Notes: generated from the letters alone by a model not told the origin. A stretch of DNA of 64,000 nucleotides from Mediterraneibacter glycyrrhizinilyticus (GCF_015560805.1 NZ_JADMSO010000013.1:1-64000), one strand, 5' to 3'; positions 8,642 to 18,306 are shown, numbered from the stretch's first letter. Translations and numbers: made by a program.

Positions 8642-10561
8642 ATGAAAATAATTAACTTAGGCATTCTGGCTCACGTTGACGCAGGAAAGACAACATTAAC
8701 GGAAAGTTTATTGTATACCAGTGGTGCAATTGCAGAACTAGGGAGCGTAGATGAAGGCACAACAAGGACAGATACCATGAATTTGGAGCGTCAAAGGGGA
8801 ATCACTATCCAGACAGCAGTGACATCTTTTCAGTGGGAGGATGTAAAAGTCAACATTATAGATACGCCAGGCCATATGGATTTTTTGGCGGAAGTATACC
8901 GTTCTTTATCCGTATTAGACGGAGCAGTATTATTAGTTTCTGCAAAGGATGGCATACAGGCACAGACCCGTATACTGTTTCATGCACTACAGACAATGAA
9001 GATTCCGACAATTTTTTTCATCAATAAAATTGACCAAGAGGGGATTGATTTGCCAATGGTATATCGGGAAATGAAAGCAAAGCTTTCTTCGGAAATTATA
9101 GTGAAGCAAAAGGTTGGGCAGCATCCCCATATAAATGTAACGGACAATGACGATATGGAACAGTGGGATGCGGTAATTATGGGAAACGATGAACTATTAG
9201 AGAAATATATGTCAGGGAAACCGTTTAAAATGTCAGAACTGGAACAGGAAGAAAACAGGAGATTCCAAAACGGAACGTTATTTCCCGTTTATCACGGAAG
9301 CGCTAAAAACAATCTGGGGATTCGGCAGCTTATAGAAGTGATTGCCAGTAAATTTTATTCATCAACGCCTGAAGGTCAATCTGAACTATGCGGGCAGGTT
9401 TTTAAGATTGAATATTCAGAGAAAAGGCGGCGTTTTGTTTATGTGCGTATATATAGCGGAACATTGCATTTGAGGGATGTTATTAGAATATCTGAAAAAG
9501 AGAAAATAAAAATCACAGAGATGTGTGTTCCGACAAACGGTGAATTATATTCATCCGATACAGCCTGCTCTGGTGATATTGTAATTTTACCAAATGATGT
9601 TTTGCAGCTAAACAGTATTTTGGGGAACGGAATGCTGTTGCCGCAGAGAAAATTTATTGAAAATCCTCTCCCTATGCTCCAAACAACGATTGCAGTAAAG
9701 AAATCTGAACAGCGGGAAATATTGCTTGGGGCACTTACAGAAATTTCAGATGGCGACCCTCTTTTAAAATATTATGTGGATACTACAACGCATGAGATTA
9801 TACTTTCTTTTTTGGGGAATGTGCAGATGGAAGTCATTTGTGCCATCCTTGAGGAAAAATATCATGTGGAGGCAGAAATAAAAGAGCCTACTGTTATATA
9901 TATGGAAAGACCGCTTAGAAAAGCAGAATATACCATCCACATAGAAGTCCCGCCAAATCCTTTCTGGGCTTCTGTCGGGTTGTCCATAGAGCCGCTCCCT
10001 ATTGGAAGCGGAGTGCAGTATGAAAGCAGAGTTTCACTTGGATATTTAAATCAATCGTTCCAAAATGCGGTTATGGAGGGGGTTCTTTATGGCTGCGAGC
10101 AGGGGCTGTATGGATGGAAAGTGACAGACTGTAAAATCTGTTTTGAATATGGATTGTATTATAGTCCTGTAAGTACCCCCGCAGACTTTCGGCTGCTTTC
10201 CCCTATCGTATTGGAGCAGGCTTTAAAAAAAGCAGGGACAGAACTATTAGAGCCATATCTCCACTTTGAAATTTATGCACCGCAGGAATATCTCTCACGG
10301 GCGTATCATGATGCTCCAAGGTATTGTGCAGATATTGTAAGTACTCAGATAAAGAATGACGAGGTCATTCTGAAAGGAGAAATCCCTGCTAGATGTATTC
10401 AAGAATACAGGAACGATTTAACTTATTTCACAAATGGGCAGGGAGTCTGCTTGACAGAGTTAAAAGGATACCAGCCAGCTATTGGTAAATTTATTTGCCA
10501 ACCCCGCCGCCCGAATAGCCGTATAGATAAGGTTCGGCATATGTTCCACAAGTTAGCTTAA
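8642..10561 (+). CDS. tet(O): Tetracycline resistance ribosomal protection protein Tet(O)-type
   Basis: A 639-residue translation-factor-like GTPase that removes tetracycline from the ribosomal A site. GTP-binding motifs are AHVDAGKT (10-17), DTPGH (74-78) and NKID (128-131), followed by EF-G-like domains ending in the conserved [14 protein letters not shown] tail. The full length and wording match Tet(O) closely along the whole protein, including segments where Tet(W) differs. A small mosaic segment from Tet(32) or Tet(W) cannot be excluded without alignment. The ribosome site AGGAGG at 8629-8634 precedes the ATG. The gene has its own promoter and attenuator, and a KTR-domain gene follows, a frequent pairing in Firmicute elements. 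Confidence 0.93.
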   Translation: MKIINLGILAHVDAGKTTLTESLLYTSGAIAELGSVDEGTTRTDTMNLERQRGITIQTAVTSFQWEDVKVNIIDTPGHMDFLAEVYRSLSVLDGAVLLVSAKDGIQAQTRILFHALQTMKIPTIFFINKIDQEGIDLPMVYREMKAKLSSEIIVKQKVGQHPHINVTDNDDMEQWDAVIMGNDELLEKYMSGKPFKMSELEQEENRRFQNGTLFPVYHGSAKNNLGIRQLIEVIASKFYSSTPEGQSELCGQVFKIEYSEKRRRFVYVRIYSGTLHLRDVIRISEKEKIKITEMCVPTNGELYSSDTACSGDIVILPNDVLQLNSILGNGMLLPQRKFIENPLPMLQTTIAVKKSEQREILLGALTEISDGDPLLKYYVDTTTHEIILSFLGNVQMEVICAILEEKYHVEAEIKEPTVIYMERPLRKAEYTIHIEVPPNPFWASVGLSIEPLPIGSGVQYESRVSLGYLNQSFQNAVMEGVLYGCEQGLYGWKVTDCKICFEYGLYYSPVSTPADFRLLSPIVLEQALKKAGTELLEPYLHFEIYAPQEYLSRAYHDAPRYCADIVSTQIKNDEVILKGEIPARCIQEYRNDLTYFTNGQGVCLTELKGYQPAIGKFICQPRRPNSRIDKVRHMFHKLA

Positions 10562-10612
10562 CAGCTTGCAAAAGTCATATAAAATGAGATTTGAAAGGAT
10601 TAGAGACTAATT

Positions 10613-10786
10613 ATGATGAAATGCGAATGGATATTGTGTCCTGTTTGTGGGAGCAAAACCCGTAATAAAATTAGGAAGGACACTGTTTTGGAGAATTATC
10701 CCCTTTATTGTCCAAAATGCAGACAAGAAAGATTGATTAAAGTTGACAACTTGAAGATAACTGTCATCAAAGAGCCAGACGCTTAA
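10613..10786 (+). CDS. Cysteine-rich KTR-domain small zinc-ribbon protein, copy 1
   Basis: A 57-residue protein with two CxxC knuckles (CPVCGSKTR near 9-17 and CPKC at 33-36) around a KTRNKIR segment, ending ITVIKEPDA. It matches the 'cysteine-rich KTR' family found beside resistance genes in mobile elements; the function is unknown, and a zinc ribbon binding nucleic acid is plausible. It starts 51 bases after tet(O). AAAGGA at 10594-10599 is 13 bases from the ATG, a weak site. A near-copy lies at 18136-18306, and both are followed by the same hairpin sequence. Confidence 0.75.
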   Translation: MMKCEWILCPVCGSKTRNKIRKDTVLENYPLYCPKCRQERLIKVDNLKITVIKEPDA

Positions 10787-10790
10787 GACG

Positions 10791-10835
10791 CAGAGCCGAT
10801 GAACTTGAGAAATGTTTCACAGTTCATCGGCTCTG
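10791..10835 (+). terminator. 15-bp hairpin after KTR copy 1, probably a shared terminator
   Basis: CAGAGCCGATGAACT (10791-10805) pairs perfectly with AGTTCATCGGCTCTG (10821-10835). Only a loose T-tract (TTACTACTTTT) follows. It lies between convergent genes (KTR copy 1 and the MATE pump). The same arms recur after KTR copy 2. Confidence 0.6.
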
Positions 10836-10856
10836 TTACTACTTTTATGCTTGATT

Positions 10857-12248
10857 TTATTGCCTGTCACAGGGGATAGAAGCTGTTATCTTCATTTTCT
10901 GTTCGGCAACAGCTAAACTTCTATGCAAAGGGATTGCCATAAATACTGTAATAAGTGCAGAGAGAACATCGGAAATCGGCTGTGCATATAAAATACCGTT
11001 TAATCCCCATATAAATGGAAAAATTAAGATAACGGGAATGAAGCAGATACCTTGTCGGCAAGATCCAAGAATAAACCCTTCTTTTCCTTTTCCAAGAGCA
11101 AGGAATAAAGAGGAATATACCGTGTAGTATCCAAACAGCATAAATGTAATACCGTTTACTCTTAAAGAGGAAGCTCCAATGTGAATCATTTCTGTGTTTC
11201 CAGTTGTAAACTGTGAAACAATAGTCGTAGAAAACAGACTGAATAATAAACCTACGATCACACAAAAAATAGTTGACCATAAGATGGAAATTTTGATTGC
11301 AGTACGCAGACGATCAAATTTTTTCGCCCCATAACTGTAACCTGCAATCGGTTGAAAACCTTTGATAAAACCAAATACTGTTAAGCTGCCCATAGATATA
11401 AGACGGGTAACAACGCCCATTCCCGCTATGGCTGAATCGCCGTAATTACCTGCGGCATTGTTTATTAGAGAGATGGAAATACTTGTTAATAATTGAAATA
11501 CAAGTGTCGGAACGCCAATTTTGAAAATTTCAGATAGAATTTCTTTAGAAAAGGTACAGTCCTTTATTCTAAACTGAAAAGCACTTTTTTGTCTGAAAAT
11601 ATAAAACAGATACACAAGAGTAGATACTACCTGAGAAATTGCTGTGGCAATAGCAGCTCCTGCAACACCAAAATTAAAAGTGTATATAAATAATGGATCT
11701 AACCCGATATTGAGGACTGCACCTAACAACAAGGCACACATTGTAGTTTTTGCTGATCCTTCACTTGTCACGATATTGTTCATTGTGACATTAAAAACAT
11801 TGAAAATGCAAGAAGCAATGTAAATACCGGCATAGGTAGCCGCATAAGGAAGGACACTTTCTGTTGCACCTAAAAGTCTTAGAATGGGGTTCAAAAAGAG
11901 GATTGATAAAACAATCATAATTGCACCGCCAACAAGACTGCTATATAGTGCAGTGCTTGCCACTTTGTTTGCCTGATCCTTATTTCTTTGTCCTAACAGT
12001 CGAGAAATGTAGGATGCTGCCCCATTACCAAAAAGTAATCCTAAGCCGACGACTACTTGACCGAGAGGATACACAACCGAGATGGCAGCCATTTGACTTT
12101 CGCCTAAGCCGCCTACAAAATAGGCATCAACAAGATTGTACAAGGCGTTGATGAGCATACCAATCATTGTTGGAATACCCATAGCTAAAAGGGCTTTTGG
12201 AATTGGAGCATTGCCCAATAACTCCAATTTTCTGTTTTGATTGTCCAT
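10857..12248 (-). CDS. MATE-family multidrug efflux transporter
   Basis: A 463-residue integral membrane protein with about twelve hydrophobic segments and the MATE signature region (GIPTMIGMLINALYNLVD near the N-terminus, then YFVGGLG). MATE proteins export cationic drugs using Na+ or H+ gradients. I start it at MDNQNRKLELL because AAAGGAG lies 8 bases upstream; a longer frame begins at 12275 without a ribosome site of its own. It is divergently transcribed from the PadR regulator with two palindromic operators between them, so induction through PadR is likely. The substrate is unknown; the AT-rich base use matches the neighbouring cargo genes. Confidence 0.88.
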   Translation of the reverse strand: MDNQNRKLELLGNAPIPKALLAMGIPTMIGMLINALYNLVDAYFVGGLGESQMAAISVVYPLGQVVVGLGLLFGNGAASYISRLLGQRNKDQANKVASTALYSSLVGGAIMIVLSILFLNPILRLLGATESVLPYAATYAGIYIASCIFNVFNVTMNNIVTSEGSAKTTMCALLLGAVLNIGLDPLFIYTFNFGVAGAAIATAISQVVSTLVYLFYIFRQKSAFQFRIKDCTFSKEILSEIFKIGVPTLVFQLLTSISISLINNAAGNYGDSAIAGMGVVTRLISMGSLTVFGFIKGFQPIAGYSYGAKKFDRLRTAIKISILWSTIFCVIVGLLFSLFSTTIVSQFTTGNTEMIHIGASSLRVNGITFMLFGYYTVYSSLFLALGKGKEGFILGSCRQGICFIPVILIFPFIWGLNGILYAQPISDVLSALITVFMAIPLHRSLAVAEQKMKITASIPCDRQ

Positions 12249-12290
12249 AGTGTTCTTTCTCCTTTCACTTGACATATAGAATAAAATATA

Positions 12291-12347
12291 CTACTATAAA
12301 TTATAGTAGTTGAAATGCAAGTGGTATTCTACTATAATTTATAGTAG
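12291..12347. promoter_or_regulatory. Divergent MATE/padR promoters with two palindromic operators
   Basis: CTACTATAAATTATAGTAG at 12291-12309 and its exact reverse complement CTACTATAATTTATAGTAG at 12329-12347 lie 38 bases apart centre to centre. Rightward promoter: TTGAAA 12310-12315, 17-base spacer, TATAAT 12333-12338 inside the second palindrome. Leftward promoter: TTGACA on the minus strand (12354-12349), 17-base spacer, TAGAAT (12331-12326), also at the second palindrome. A regulator bound there would shut both promoters. Confidence 0.75.
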
Positions 12348-12376
12348 TTGTCAAGAGAGTAAAGGAGGAAATTGAT

Positions 12377-12907
12377 ATGGCGACCATTGACTTAATTGTT
12401 TTGGGAATGTTAAAGAAAGAACCTCTGAGTGCGTATGACCTTCAAAAGTTGGTAGAGTACCGCAATATTTCAAAATGGGTAAAAATTAGTACCCCGTCTA
12501 TTTATAAAAAAGTTATCCAGTTGGAGGAAAAAGGATATATTTCAAGTCATATTGAAAAAGAGGGTAAAATGCCAGAAAAATCAGTGTATTCTTTAACTGA
12601 AGAAGGGAAACAGCAGTTTGAAAAATTGATGCTTGAAATATCCTGTAAGCCGATAAACATTTTTTTGGATTTTAATGCTGTCATTGTAAATCTGGACAGT
12701 ATGCCCAGAGAAAGACAGCAAGAATGTCTGGATAATATTGAGAGCAGTATGGAGGTATTGAAAAAATATCTGGAAGAAAATATTACTTTGAAAAAAAGTA
12801 AAGAAGATATTCCTGTTACGGGTATGGCAGTTTTACAGCAACAATACACATTGGCAGAGGCAATAGAGGAATGGATTGTTTCATTAAAAAAAGAAATCAA
12901 TTCGTAA
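12377..12907 (+). CDS. PadR-family transcriptional regulator
   Basis: A 176-residue protein with an N-terminal winged helix (IDLIVLGMLKKEPLSAYDLQKL, then PSIYKKVIQLEEKGYI and YSLTEEGKQQF), typical of PadR, and a C-terminal alpha-helical dimerisation region. GGAGG at 12364-12368 precedes the ATG. It most likely represses itself and the divergent MATE pump through the two palindromes at 12291-12347 and responds to a pump substrate. LmrR/PadR-type regulators of multidrug pumps are the closest known parallel. The assignment of these palindromes to this protein is inference. Confidence 0.85.
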   Translation: MATIDLIVLGMLKKEPLSAYDLQKLVEYRNISKWVKISTPSIYKKVIQLEEKGYISSHIEKEGKMPEKSVYSLTEEGKQQFEKLMLEISCKPINIFLDFNAVIVNLDSMPRERQQECLDNIESSMEVLKKYLEENITLKKSKEDIPVTGMAVLQQQYTLAEAIEEWIVSLKKEINS

Positions 12908-12954
12908 AAGTGCATGGTAGGAACAAAAGAGATGCTGTTATTTTTTAGTTTGGA

Positions 12955-12988
12955 TTGTAATGAGATTGTAAGAAGTGGTTGCTATACT
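12955..12988 (+). promoter_or_regulatory. Promoter of the ABC operon with a tandem TTGTAA response-regulator site
   Basis: TTGTAA occurs at 12955-12960 and 12966-12971, an 11-base period typical of OmpR-family regulators binding as head-to-tail dimers. A TATACT -10 box at 12983-12988 follows with no good -35, as expected for an activator-dependent promoter. The ABC ATPase gene starts 40 bases downstream. The likely activator is the response regulator at 16348. Confidence 0.5.
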
Positions 12989-13027
12989 GAACTTACAAAA
13001 TAAAAACAGAAATTTGGAGGTTTTCAT

Positions 13028-13714
13028 ATGGCAATACTTGAAACAAAAGATTTACGAAAGATATACGGAAGCGGAGAAAACGAAGTCCATGCTTTGGATG
13101 GGGTATCCATTTCCGTAGAGGAAGGCGAATTTGTTGCTGTTATCGGTACATCAGGCAGCGGTAAATCTACACTACTTAACATGATCGGCGGGTTAGACCG
13201 TCCTACTTCTGGTAGTGTTACTATCCGAGGAAAAGAACTGTTGAAAATGAAAGACGAGGAACTGACGATTTTTAGGCGTCGAAACATTGGCTTTGTTTTT
13301 CAGAATTATAATCTGCTTCCTGTTCTTAATGTATATGAGAACATTGTGTATCCTATTGAGATCGACGGTGGCAAGACCGATACAAGATTTGTAAAAGAGA
13401 TTATCCATACTCTTGGCTTAGAACAAAAGCTTAAGAATATGCCGAATAATCTTTCAGGTGGTCAACAGCAGAGGGTTGCGATTGCCCGTGCCCTTGCGAC
13501 AAAGCCTGCCATTATCCTTGCGGATGAGCCGACTGGAAATCTGGACTCAAAAACAAGTATGGATGTTATTTTGCTGATGCAGTCGATCAGCCGTCAGTTC
13601 CACCAAACCACCATTATGATCACGCACAATGAGGAAATCGCTCAAATGGCAGACCGCACAATCCGCATTGAGGATGGCAAGGTTGTTTCGGGAGGTGTCA
13701 GATATGCACGCTAA
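13028..13714 (+). CDS. ABC transporter ATP-binding protein (peptide-antibiotic export/MacB type)
   Basis: A 228-residue ATPase with Walker A GTSGSGKST (residues 38-46), Q-loop QNYNLLP, signature LSGGQQQR and Walker B ILADEPTGNLD, the wording typical of the MacB/LolD/BceA branch. GGAGG at 13017-13021 precedes the ATG. The permease starts at 13704, inside its last codons, so the two are translationally coupled. With the two-component system that follows, this forms a BceAB-RS-like module, known to sense and resist cell-wall-active peptides. The substrate here is not known. Confidence 0.9.
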   Translation: MAILETKDLRKIYGSGENEVHALDGVSISVEEGEFVAVIGTSGSGKSTLLNMIGGLDRPTSGSVTIRGKELLKMKDEELTIFRRRNIGFVFQNYNLLPVLNVYENIVYPIEIDGGKTDTRFVKEIIHTLGLEQKLKNMPNNLSGGQQQRVAIARALATKPAIILADEPTGNLDSKTSMDVILLMQSISRQFHQTTIMITHNEEIAQMADRTIRIEDGKVVSGGVRYAR

Positions 13715-16265
13715 CCGAAATAAAAAAGCAGTTAAGCGAGTAGAAAAGGGAATGATGAAAGCAAACCGTATTCGTAACCTGTTTGCGGTGTTTGCGATCG
13801 TTCTTACTACCTTTATGATTACTACCGTGTTTAGTTTGGGCATTAACTATATGGAAAATATGAAGTTAATGCAGGTGCGTACCGCAGGCACAACCGCTAA
13901 TGCGTCCCTTGCGATGCCGACAGAAAAGCAGGAACAGCAAATTAAGAATTTGGAATATGTTAAAACCGTCGGTACTCAGTATATGGTTGGCTCGGTTGCC
14001 GAGAAGAATGACGAGGGGCGTGATCTTTCTATCGCACTTTCGTATTACGACACTACTGAATGGGATAAACACTATAAAGAAACAATCAAAGATATAGAAG
14101 GGAAATATCCTTCAAATGAAAATGAAATTATGCTGTCAGAGGATGCTCTTTCACAGCTTGGAATGAAAGAGCCGAAGCTGAATATGGAAATCCCTCTGTC
14201 CTATTATGATAAAAACGGTCAGCAGGAAAAAAAATTCACATTAAGCGGATGGTTTCATTCCTATACAGGCACGGGAATGGGCTTTGTTTCCGAAGCGTAT
14301 TGCAAAAATGCAGGCTATACAATGGAAGAGGACGGCGTTCTTTCCTTGTCGTTGAATAAAATGCCTGATGATTTTTATCGTATTCAAAAAGATGTGGAGC
14401 TTAACGAAAATCAATCTTTCGGCGGTGCGGTTTCCATGAAATCATCAAGCGGTTCAGTGATCGCAATGGTAATCCTATTGGTATTCTTTATCATTGGCAG
14501 CGGGTATCTCCTTATTTACAATGTTTTGTATATATCCATTTCAAAGGATACCCGTTTTTACGGTTTGATGAAAACGCTTGGAACAACGCAAAAACAGATT
14601 AAATCACTGGTAAAAAATCAGGCAGTTAAGTTTGCCTGCATTGGTATCCCGATTGGTATTTTGTTAGCCACCGCTGTTTCCTTTGGAATTGTTCCATTTG
14701 TGTTGAACGAGGGTTTTGAACAGGGCAAGTCGATGATGGATGCCGAAGTGTTTTTCCATCCATCTATCTATATTTTGTCCGTAATCTTTTCAGCGGTAAC
14801 CGTTTGGATTGCCTGCAATGCTCCTGCAAAAGCGGCTGCAAAAATTTCGCCAATAGAAGCATTGAAGTTTCAGAATTTTGCACCGAAGAAAACAAAAAGC
14901 AGAAATTCCACCAACGGCGGCAAACTGCACATAATGGCGTTCCACAATGTATTCCGTGACAAAAAGCGTGCTGTCCTTGTGTTTATGTCCTTGTTTATGG
15001 GAATTACTATGATTTTAGGTGTAAACGGGGTTATAAGCAGTATGTCGGCTGAGAACTTTATTAAGGAATATATGGACTATAACTTTGAATACACTGATAT
15101 TCAGTTTGAGCAAGCCGAGCAGCTCAACAAGGAGGTACCTCAATTCGACGAGCATTTTGTGGAACAGATTAAGCAAATCGATGGTGTCGAAAATGTAGAT
15201 ATTCAAAAGACAGTCTGGGCAGGAATTGACTTTGATGAAACCGCTTTAGAAGACTTTATGAAAATTCAATATAAGGACAGCAAATATAAAGCAAAAGGAC
15301 AATCTTATGAACAGATGTTGGAGGTAATGAAAGGGTATGCTGATGCCGGTGACTACGGCTGCTATATTACAACCCTTGACGATGACAAGGCGTTGGAAAA
15401 ATACAATGCGGAGCATCCTGATACGCCCATTGACATGGAAGCATTTAAGCGTGGCGAAACAGCGATTGCGGGAAAAGATACTGAATATAATGCGCCCAAT
15501 ACCGCTTTAGTGGGTGAAACGCTGACGCTGACCGCCGACAGCACTGACGGCAAGGCAACTAATTTCAAAATTGGCGGAGCTTTTTACTATGACGATTACT
15601 CGAATAATCTTTCCGATAGTATTGATAGACGCAAGGACATTAATATGGTGCCCAATATTATCTTTGTCAGCGAAGCGGGTATGGAACGCCTGACAAAAGA
15701 ACCAATCATTTCCGCAATCGGTGTTGACATTAAGGATTTCAACGACTTAGAGCGAATTGACAGCGAATTACAGGCAATCAACAGTACCTTGACTGAATCA
15801 GAATGGCAGCTTAGATCCTCTGTTAATCAGAAAGAACAATTTGAACAGATGAACTACTCTTTGAGTTTGCTGGGAAACGGTGCTGCAATTCTGCTGATTG
15901 TCATCGGCTTGATTAATTTTGTCAATGTAATGCTGACGGGTGTGGTGGCAAGGAAAAATGAATTTGCCATTATGGAAAGTATCGGGACAACGAAAAAGCA
16001 GATCAGGAAGATATTGACTTTAGAAGGCGGTATTTATGCTTTGATTTCTACTCTGCTGATTATGACTTTTGGAAATGCCTTCCTAATGTTGGTGGCAGAT
16101 GCAGTTCCGCATATGGCAAACTATGCAGTATTTAAATACCCTGTTGCTCTTGTCATCGGTTTGATCGCAGCAATCTTTGTAATTTGCTTAAGCGTTCCTG
16201 CCATTGTTTACAAGGCAACTTCTGATGAAACGGTCATTGAAAGACTGCACAATTTTGATAATTAA
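13704..16265 (+). CDS. ABC transporter permease with two FtsX domains
   Basis: An 853-residue permease. One membrane segment near 25-45 is followed by an extracellular domain of about 200 residues, then three segments with an FtsX domain (about 255-385, including LIYNVLYISISKDTRFYGLMKTLG), a fifth segment near 425, a second large extracellular domain, and three C-terminal segments with a second FtsX domain. I start at MHANRNKK because GGAGG at 13691-13695 fits; the open frame extends upstream inside the ATPase gene. It partners the ATPase at 13028. The organisation resembles permeases in antimicrobial-peptide resistance modules; lipid or peptide extraction are both possible. Confidence 0.85.
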   Translation: MHANRNKKAVKRVEKGMMKANRIRNLFAVFAIVLTTFMITTVFSLGINYMENMKLMQVRTAGTTANASLAMPTEKQEQQIKNLEYVKTVGTQYMVGSVAEKNDEGRDLSIALSYYDTTEWDKHYKETIKDIEGKYPSNENEIMLSEDALSQLGMKEPKLNMEIPLSYYDKNGQQEKKFTLSGWFHSYTGTGMGFVSEAYCKNAGYTMEEDGVLSLSLNKMPDDFYRIQKDVELNENQSFGGAVSMKSSSGSVIAMVILLVFFIIGSGYLLIYNVLYISISKDTRFYGLMKTLGTTQKQIKSLVKNQAVKFACIGIPIGILLATAVSFGIVPFVLNEGFEQGKSMMDAEVFFHPSIYILSVIFSAVTVWIACNAPAKAAAKISPIEALKFQNFAPKKTKSRNSTNGGKLHIMAFHNVFRDKKRAVLVFMSLFMGITMILGVNGVISSMSAENFIKEYMDYNFEYTDIQFEQAEQLNKEVPQFDEHFVEQIKQIDGVENVDIQKTVWAGIDFDETALEDFMKIQYKDSKYKAKGQSYEQMLEVMKGYADAGDYGCYITTLDDDKALEKYNAEHPDTPIDMEAFKRGETAIAGKDTEYNAPNTALVGETLTLTADSTDGKATNFKIGGAFYYDDYSNNLSDSIDRRKDINMVPNIIFVSEAGMERLTKEPIISAIGVDIKDFNDLERIDSELQAINSTLTESEWQLRSSVNQKEQFEQMNYSLSLLGNGAAILLIVIGLINFVNVMLTGVVARKNEFAIMESIGTTKKQIRKILTLEGGIYALISTLLIMTFGNAFLMLVADAVPHMANYAVFKYPVALVIGLIAAIFVICLSVPAIVYKATSDETVIERLHNFDN

Positions 16266-16275
16266 ATGAGGTTGC

Positions 16276-16306
16276 GGGACGGACGCAGCGTTGCTGCGTC
16301 TGTTCC
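16276..16306 (+). other. Hairpin between permease and response regulator genes
   Basis: GGGACGGACGCAGC (16276-16289) folds onto GCTGCGTCTGTTCC (16293-16306) with two wobble pairs and a 3-base loop. No T-run follows, so it is more likely an mRNA processing or stability element that could separate transporter and regulator expression levels than a terminator. Confidence 0.5.
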
Positions 16307-16347
16307 TGCAATTTTGCATATTGAGGAAGGTGGTGCGTTTTACGGCT

Positions 16348-17013
16348 ATGGCAAATATTTTTCTCCTTGAAGATGATAAAATTCTGAGCAAGGGTATTTC
16401 TATCGCCTTAAAAAAAGACGAGCATACGGTTACAGCAGTCTATGGGTATTTGGAAGCATTGCAGCAATACCAACAGCAAAAGTATGATTTGTTTCTGCTT
16501 GATATTAACCTGCCTGACGGCAATGGTTTGGAATTTTGTAAGAAAATTCGGGAAACATCGGAAACACCCGTATTATTTTTAACCGCTAATGATACGGAAG
16601 AAGATATGTTGGAAGGGTTTGGCGTTGGTTGTGATGATTATATATCAAAGCCTTTTTCTATTGAAGTTTTACGAAAAAAAGTATTGGCAGTTCTAAAACG
16701 AACTGGCATAGGAAAATTTCGTATGAAATACAGAGATTTAGAGTTAGATAAAGAAAAGTGTCTTGTTTTAATGAAGGGACAGGAAATACATTTGACCTCA
16801 ACAGAATACAAATTGCTCCTTTATCTAATGGAAAACAGGGGAAGGGTTGTTACAAAGGCGATGCTTTTGGAACAGCTTTGGGATATAGACGGAAACTTTG
16901 TTGATGATAATACCGTGCGTGTGAATATTAAGCGGCTAAGGCAGAAACTGAATGATGAAAAGCAGGAATACATTGTAACAGTTTTTGGCATGGGCTACTC
17001 TTTTGGAGAATGA
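16348..17013 (+). CDS. OmpR-family response regulator (BceR-like)
   Basis: A 221-residue response regulator. The receiver domain has acidic residues EDD near 8-10, the phosphoacceptor in LLDINLPDGNG and the conserved SKPFS lysine; the C-terminal winged helix has TSTEYKLLLYLMENRGRVV and VDDNTVRVNIKRLRQKL. I start at MANIFLLEDD; an upstream in-frame ATG at 16291 lies inside the hairpin and lacks a ribosome site. It is the probable activator of the transporter promoter through the TTGTAA repeats at 12955-12971. Its stop overlaps the kinase ribosome site region. Confidence 0.9.
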   Translation: MANIFLLEDDKILSKGISIALKKDEHTVTAVYGYLEALQQYQQQKYDLFLLDINLPDGNGLEFCKKIRETSETPVLFLTANDTEEDMLEGFGVGCDDYISKPFSIEVLRKKVLAVLKRTGIGKFRMKYRDLELDKEKCLVLMKGQEIHLTSTEYKLLLYLMENRGRVVTKAMLLEQLWDIDGNFVDDNTVRVNIKRLRQKLNDEKQEYIVTVFGMGYSFGE

Positions 17014-17015
17014 CG

Positions 17016-18041
17016 ATGAAGCATTTTGAAATTTACAGAAAACTGATTTTAATTACAGGTACTGCTACGGCGGTGGTATCTGTTGGTGTGTTCTTTTTTA
17101 TGGAGGACATCCTTTTCCGTACGCTTTTTATCTCTTTTGTATTTGTATTTTTATGTGGTCTGTTGTTCCTGCTGGACTTTCTGCACAACCGCTATAATGA
17201 TAATCTGTTAGAGGAGATTACGCTGCTCATTGAAGCTTTGGTAGAACAGCAGGAACGGACGGTCTTTTCAGAGGCTGAGGATACCCTGACCGCACGGCTG
17301 CAGCACCAACTTCTAAAACTCCGCAATATTTTAAAGGCACAGAATCAAATGCTGACACAAGAGAAAGAACAGATCAAAACTTTAATCTCCGATATTTCGC
17401 ATCAAATCAAAACGCCCGTAGCAGCGGCAAACACCTTTGCACAGTTATTAGGTGATACAGGGTTATCCGATGAGGAGAGAAGTGAATATATTGCCACCTT
17501 GCAGATGTCCCTTGAAAAGCTGACTTTTTTGACAAACAGTTTGATTAAAATGTCCCGTTTGGAAAGTGGCATTATCCGATTGAAACCTGAACAAAGCAGT
17601 TTAAATGATATTGTTATGCAAGCAGTAAAAACGGTTTATGCCAAAGCAAGGGACAAAAATATTACGATTACCTTTGATTGTGGGCAGACCTTTGAAGCCC
17701 TGCTTGATTTTAACTGGACGGCAGAAGCTGTTACCAATGTACTTGACAATGCTGTGAAATACACACCAAGCGGAGGAGTTGTGGACTTGAAAATCACCGA
17801 ATATCCATCGTATTTGCGATTGGATGTATCCGATAACGGAATTGGCATTCCTGAAGAAGAACAGGCAAAAATCTTCGGCAGATTTTACCGTGGAAAGCAG
17901 TCAGCAGGAGTTGACGGTGTGGGAATCGGGTTATATCTTACCCGTGATATTGTGAATAAGCAGAACGGGTATATCAAGGTGGCATCCGATGAAAAAGGTA
18001 CAACATTTTCTTTATTTTTGAAAAAGTTTAGAGAACAATAG
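17016..18041 (+). CDS. Intramembrane-sensing histidine kinase (BceS-like)
   Basis: A 341-residue kinase with two closely spaced membrane helices (about 9-29 and 36-55) joined by only a few residues (MEDILFR), the hallmark of kinases that do not bind ligand themselves but read an ABC transporter. The phosphoacceptor is in DISHQIKTP; ATP-binding boxes are NVLDNAVKYTP, DNGIGIP, FGRFYRG and GVGIGLYLTRDI. I prefer ATG 17016 because GGAG at 17005-17008 is 7 bases away; ATG 17010 would sit almost on it. It forms an operon with the response regulator and transporter. Confidence 0.9.
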   Translation: MKHFEIYRKLILITGTATAVVSVGVFFFMEDILFRTLFISFVFVFLCGLLFLLDFLHNRYNDNLLEEITLLIEALVEQQERTVFSEAEDTLTARLQHQLLKLRNILKAQNQMLTQEKEQIKTLISDISHQIKTPVAAANTFAQLLGDTGLSDEERSEYIATLQMSLEKLTFLTNSLIKMSRLESGIIRLKPEQSSLNDIVMQAVKTVYAKARDKNITITFDCGQTFEALLDFNWTAEAVTNVLDNAVKYTPSGGVVDLKITEYPSYLRLDVSDNGIGIPEEEQAKIFGRFYRGKQSAGVDGVGIGLYLTRDIVNKQNGYIKVASDEKGTTFSLFLKKFREQ

Positions 18042-18135
18042 TAATTCCAGATAAGTGTACGATATGAATTTGTCAAGATAGTAAATATAAAATTGAAAGA
18101 TCAAATAAAACAAGATAAATGGAGATGGATAATTT

Positions 18136-18306
18136 ATGATTTCAGAATGGATAATTTGCCCGATTTGTGGCAACAAAACCCGTGATAGAGTTAGAGAAGA
18201 TACTATTTTAAAAAATTATCCTCTTTATTGTCCGAAATGTAAGAAAGAAACTTTAATAAATGCAAAGAAATTACATATAACCGTCATCAAAGAGCCAGAC
18301 GCATAG
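18136..18306 (+). CDS. Cysteine-rich KTR-domain small zinc-ribbon protein, copy 2
   Basis: A 56-residue paralog of the protein at 10613: CPICGNKTRDRVRED, NYPLYCPKCKKETLI and the identical ending ITVIKEPDA. GGAG at 18121-18124 lies 11 bases before the ATG. The DNA around the stop and the following hairpin is nearly the same as in copy 1, so the two form direct repeats about 7.5 kb apart flanking the MATE, PadR, ABC and two-component genes. Function unknown. Confidence 0.75.
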   Translation: MISEWIICPICGNKTRDRVREDTILKNYPLYCPKCKKETLINAKKLHITVIKEPDA

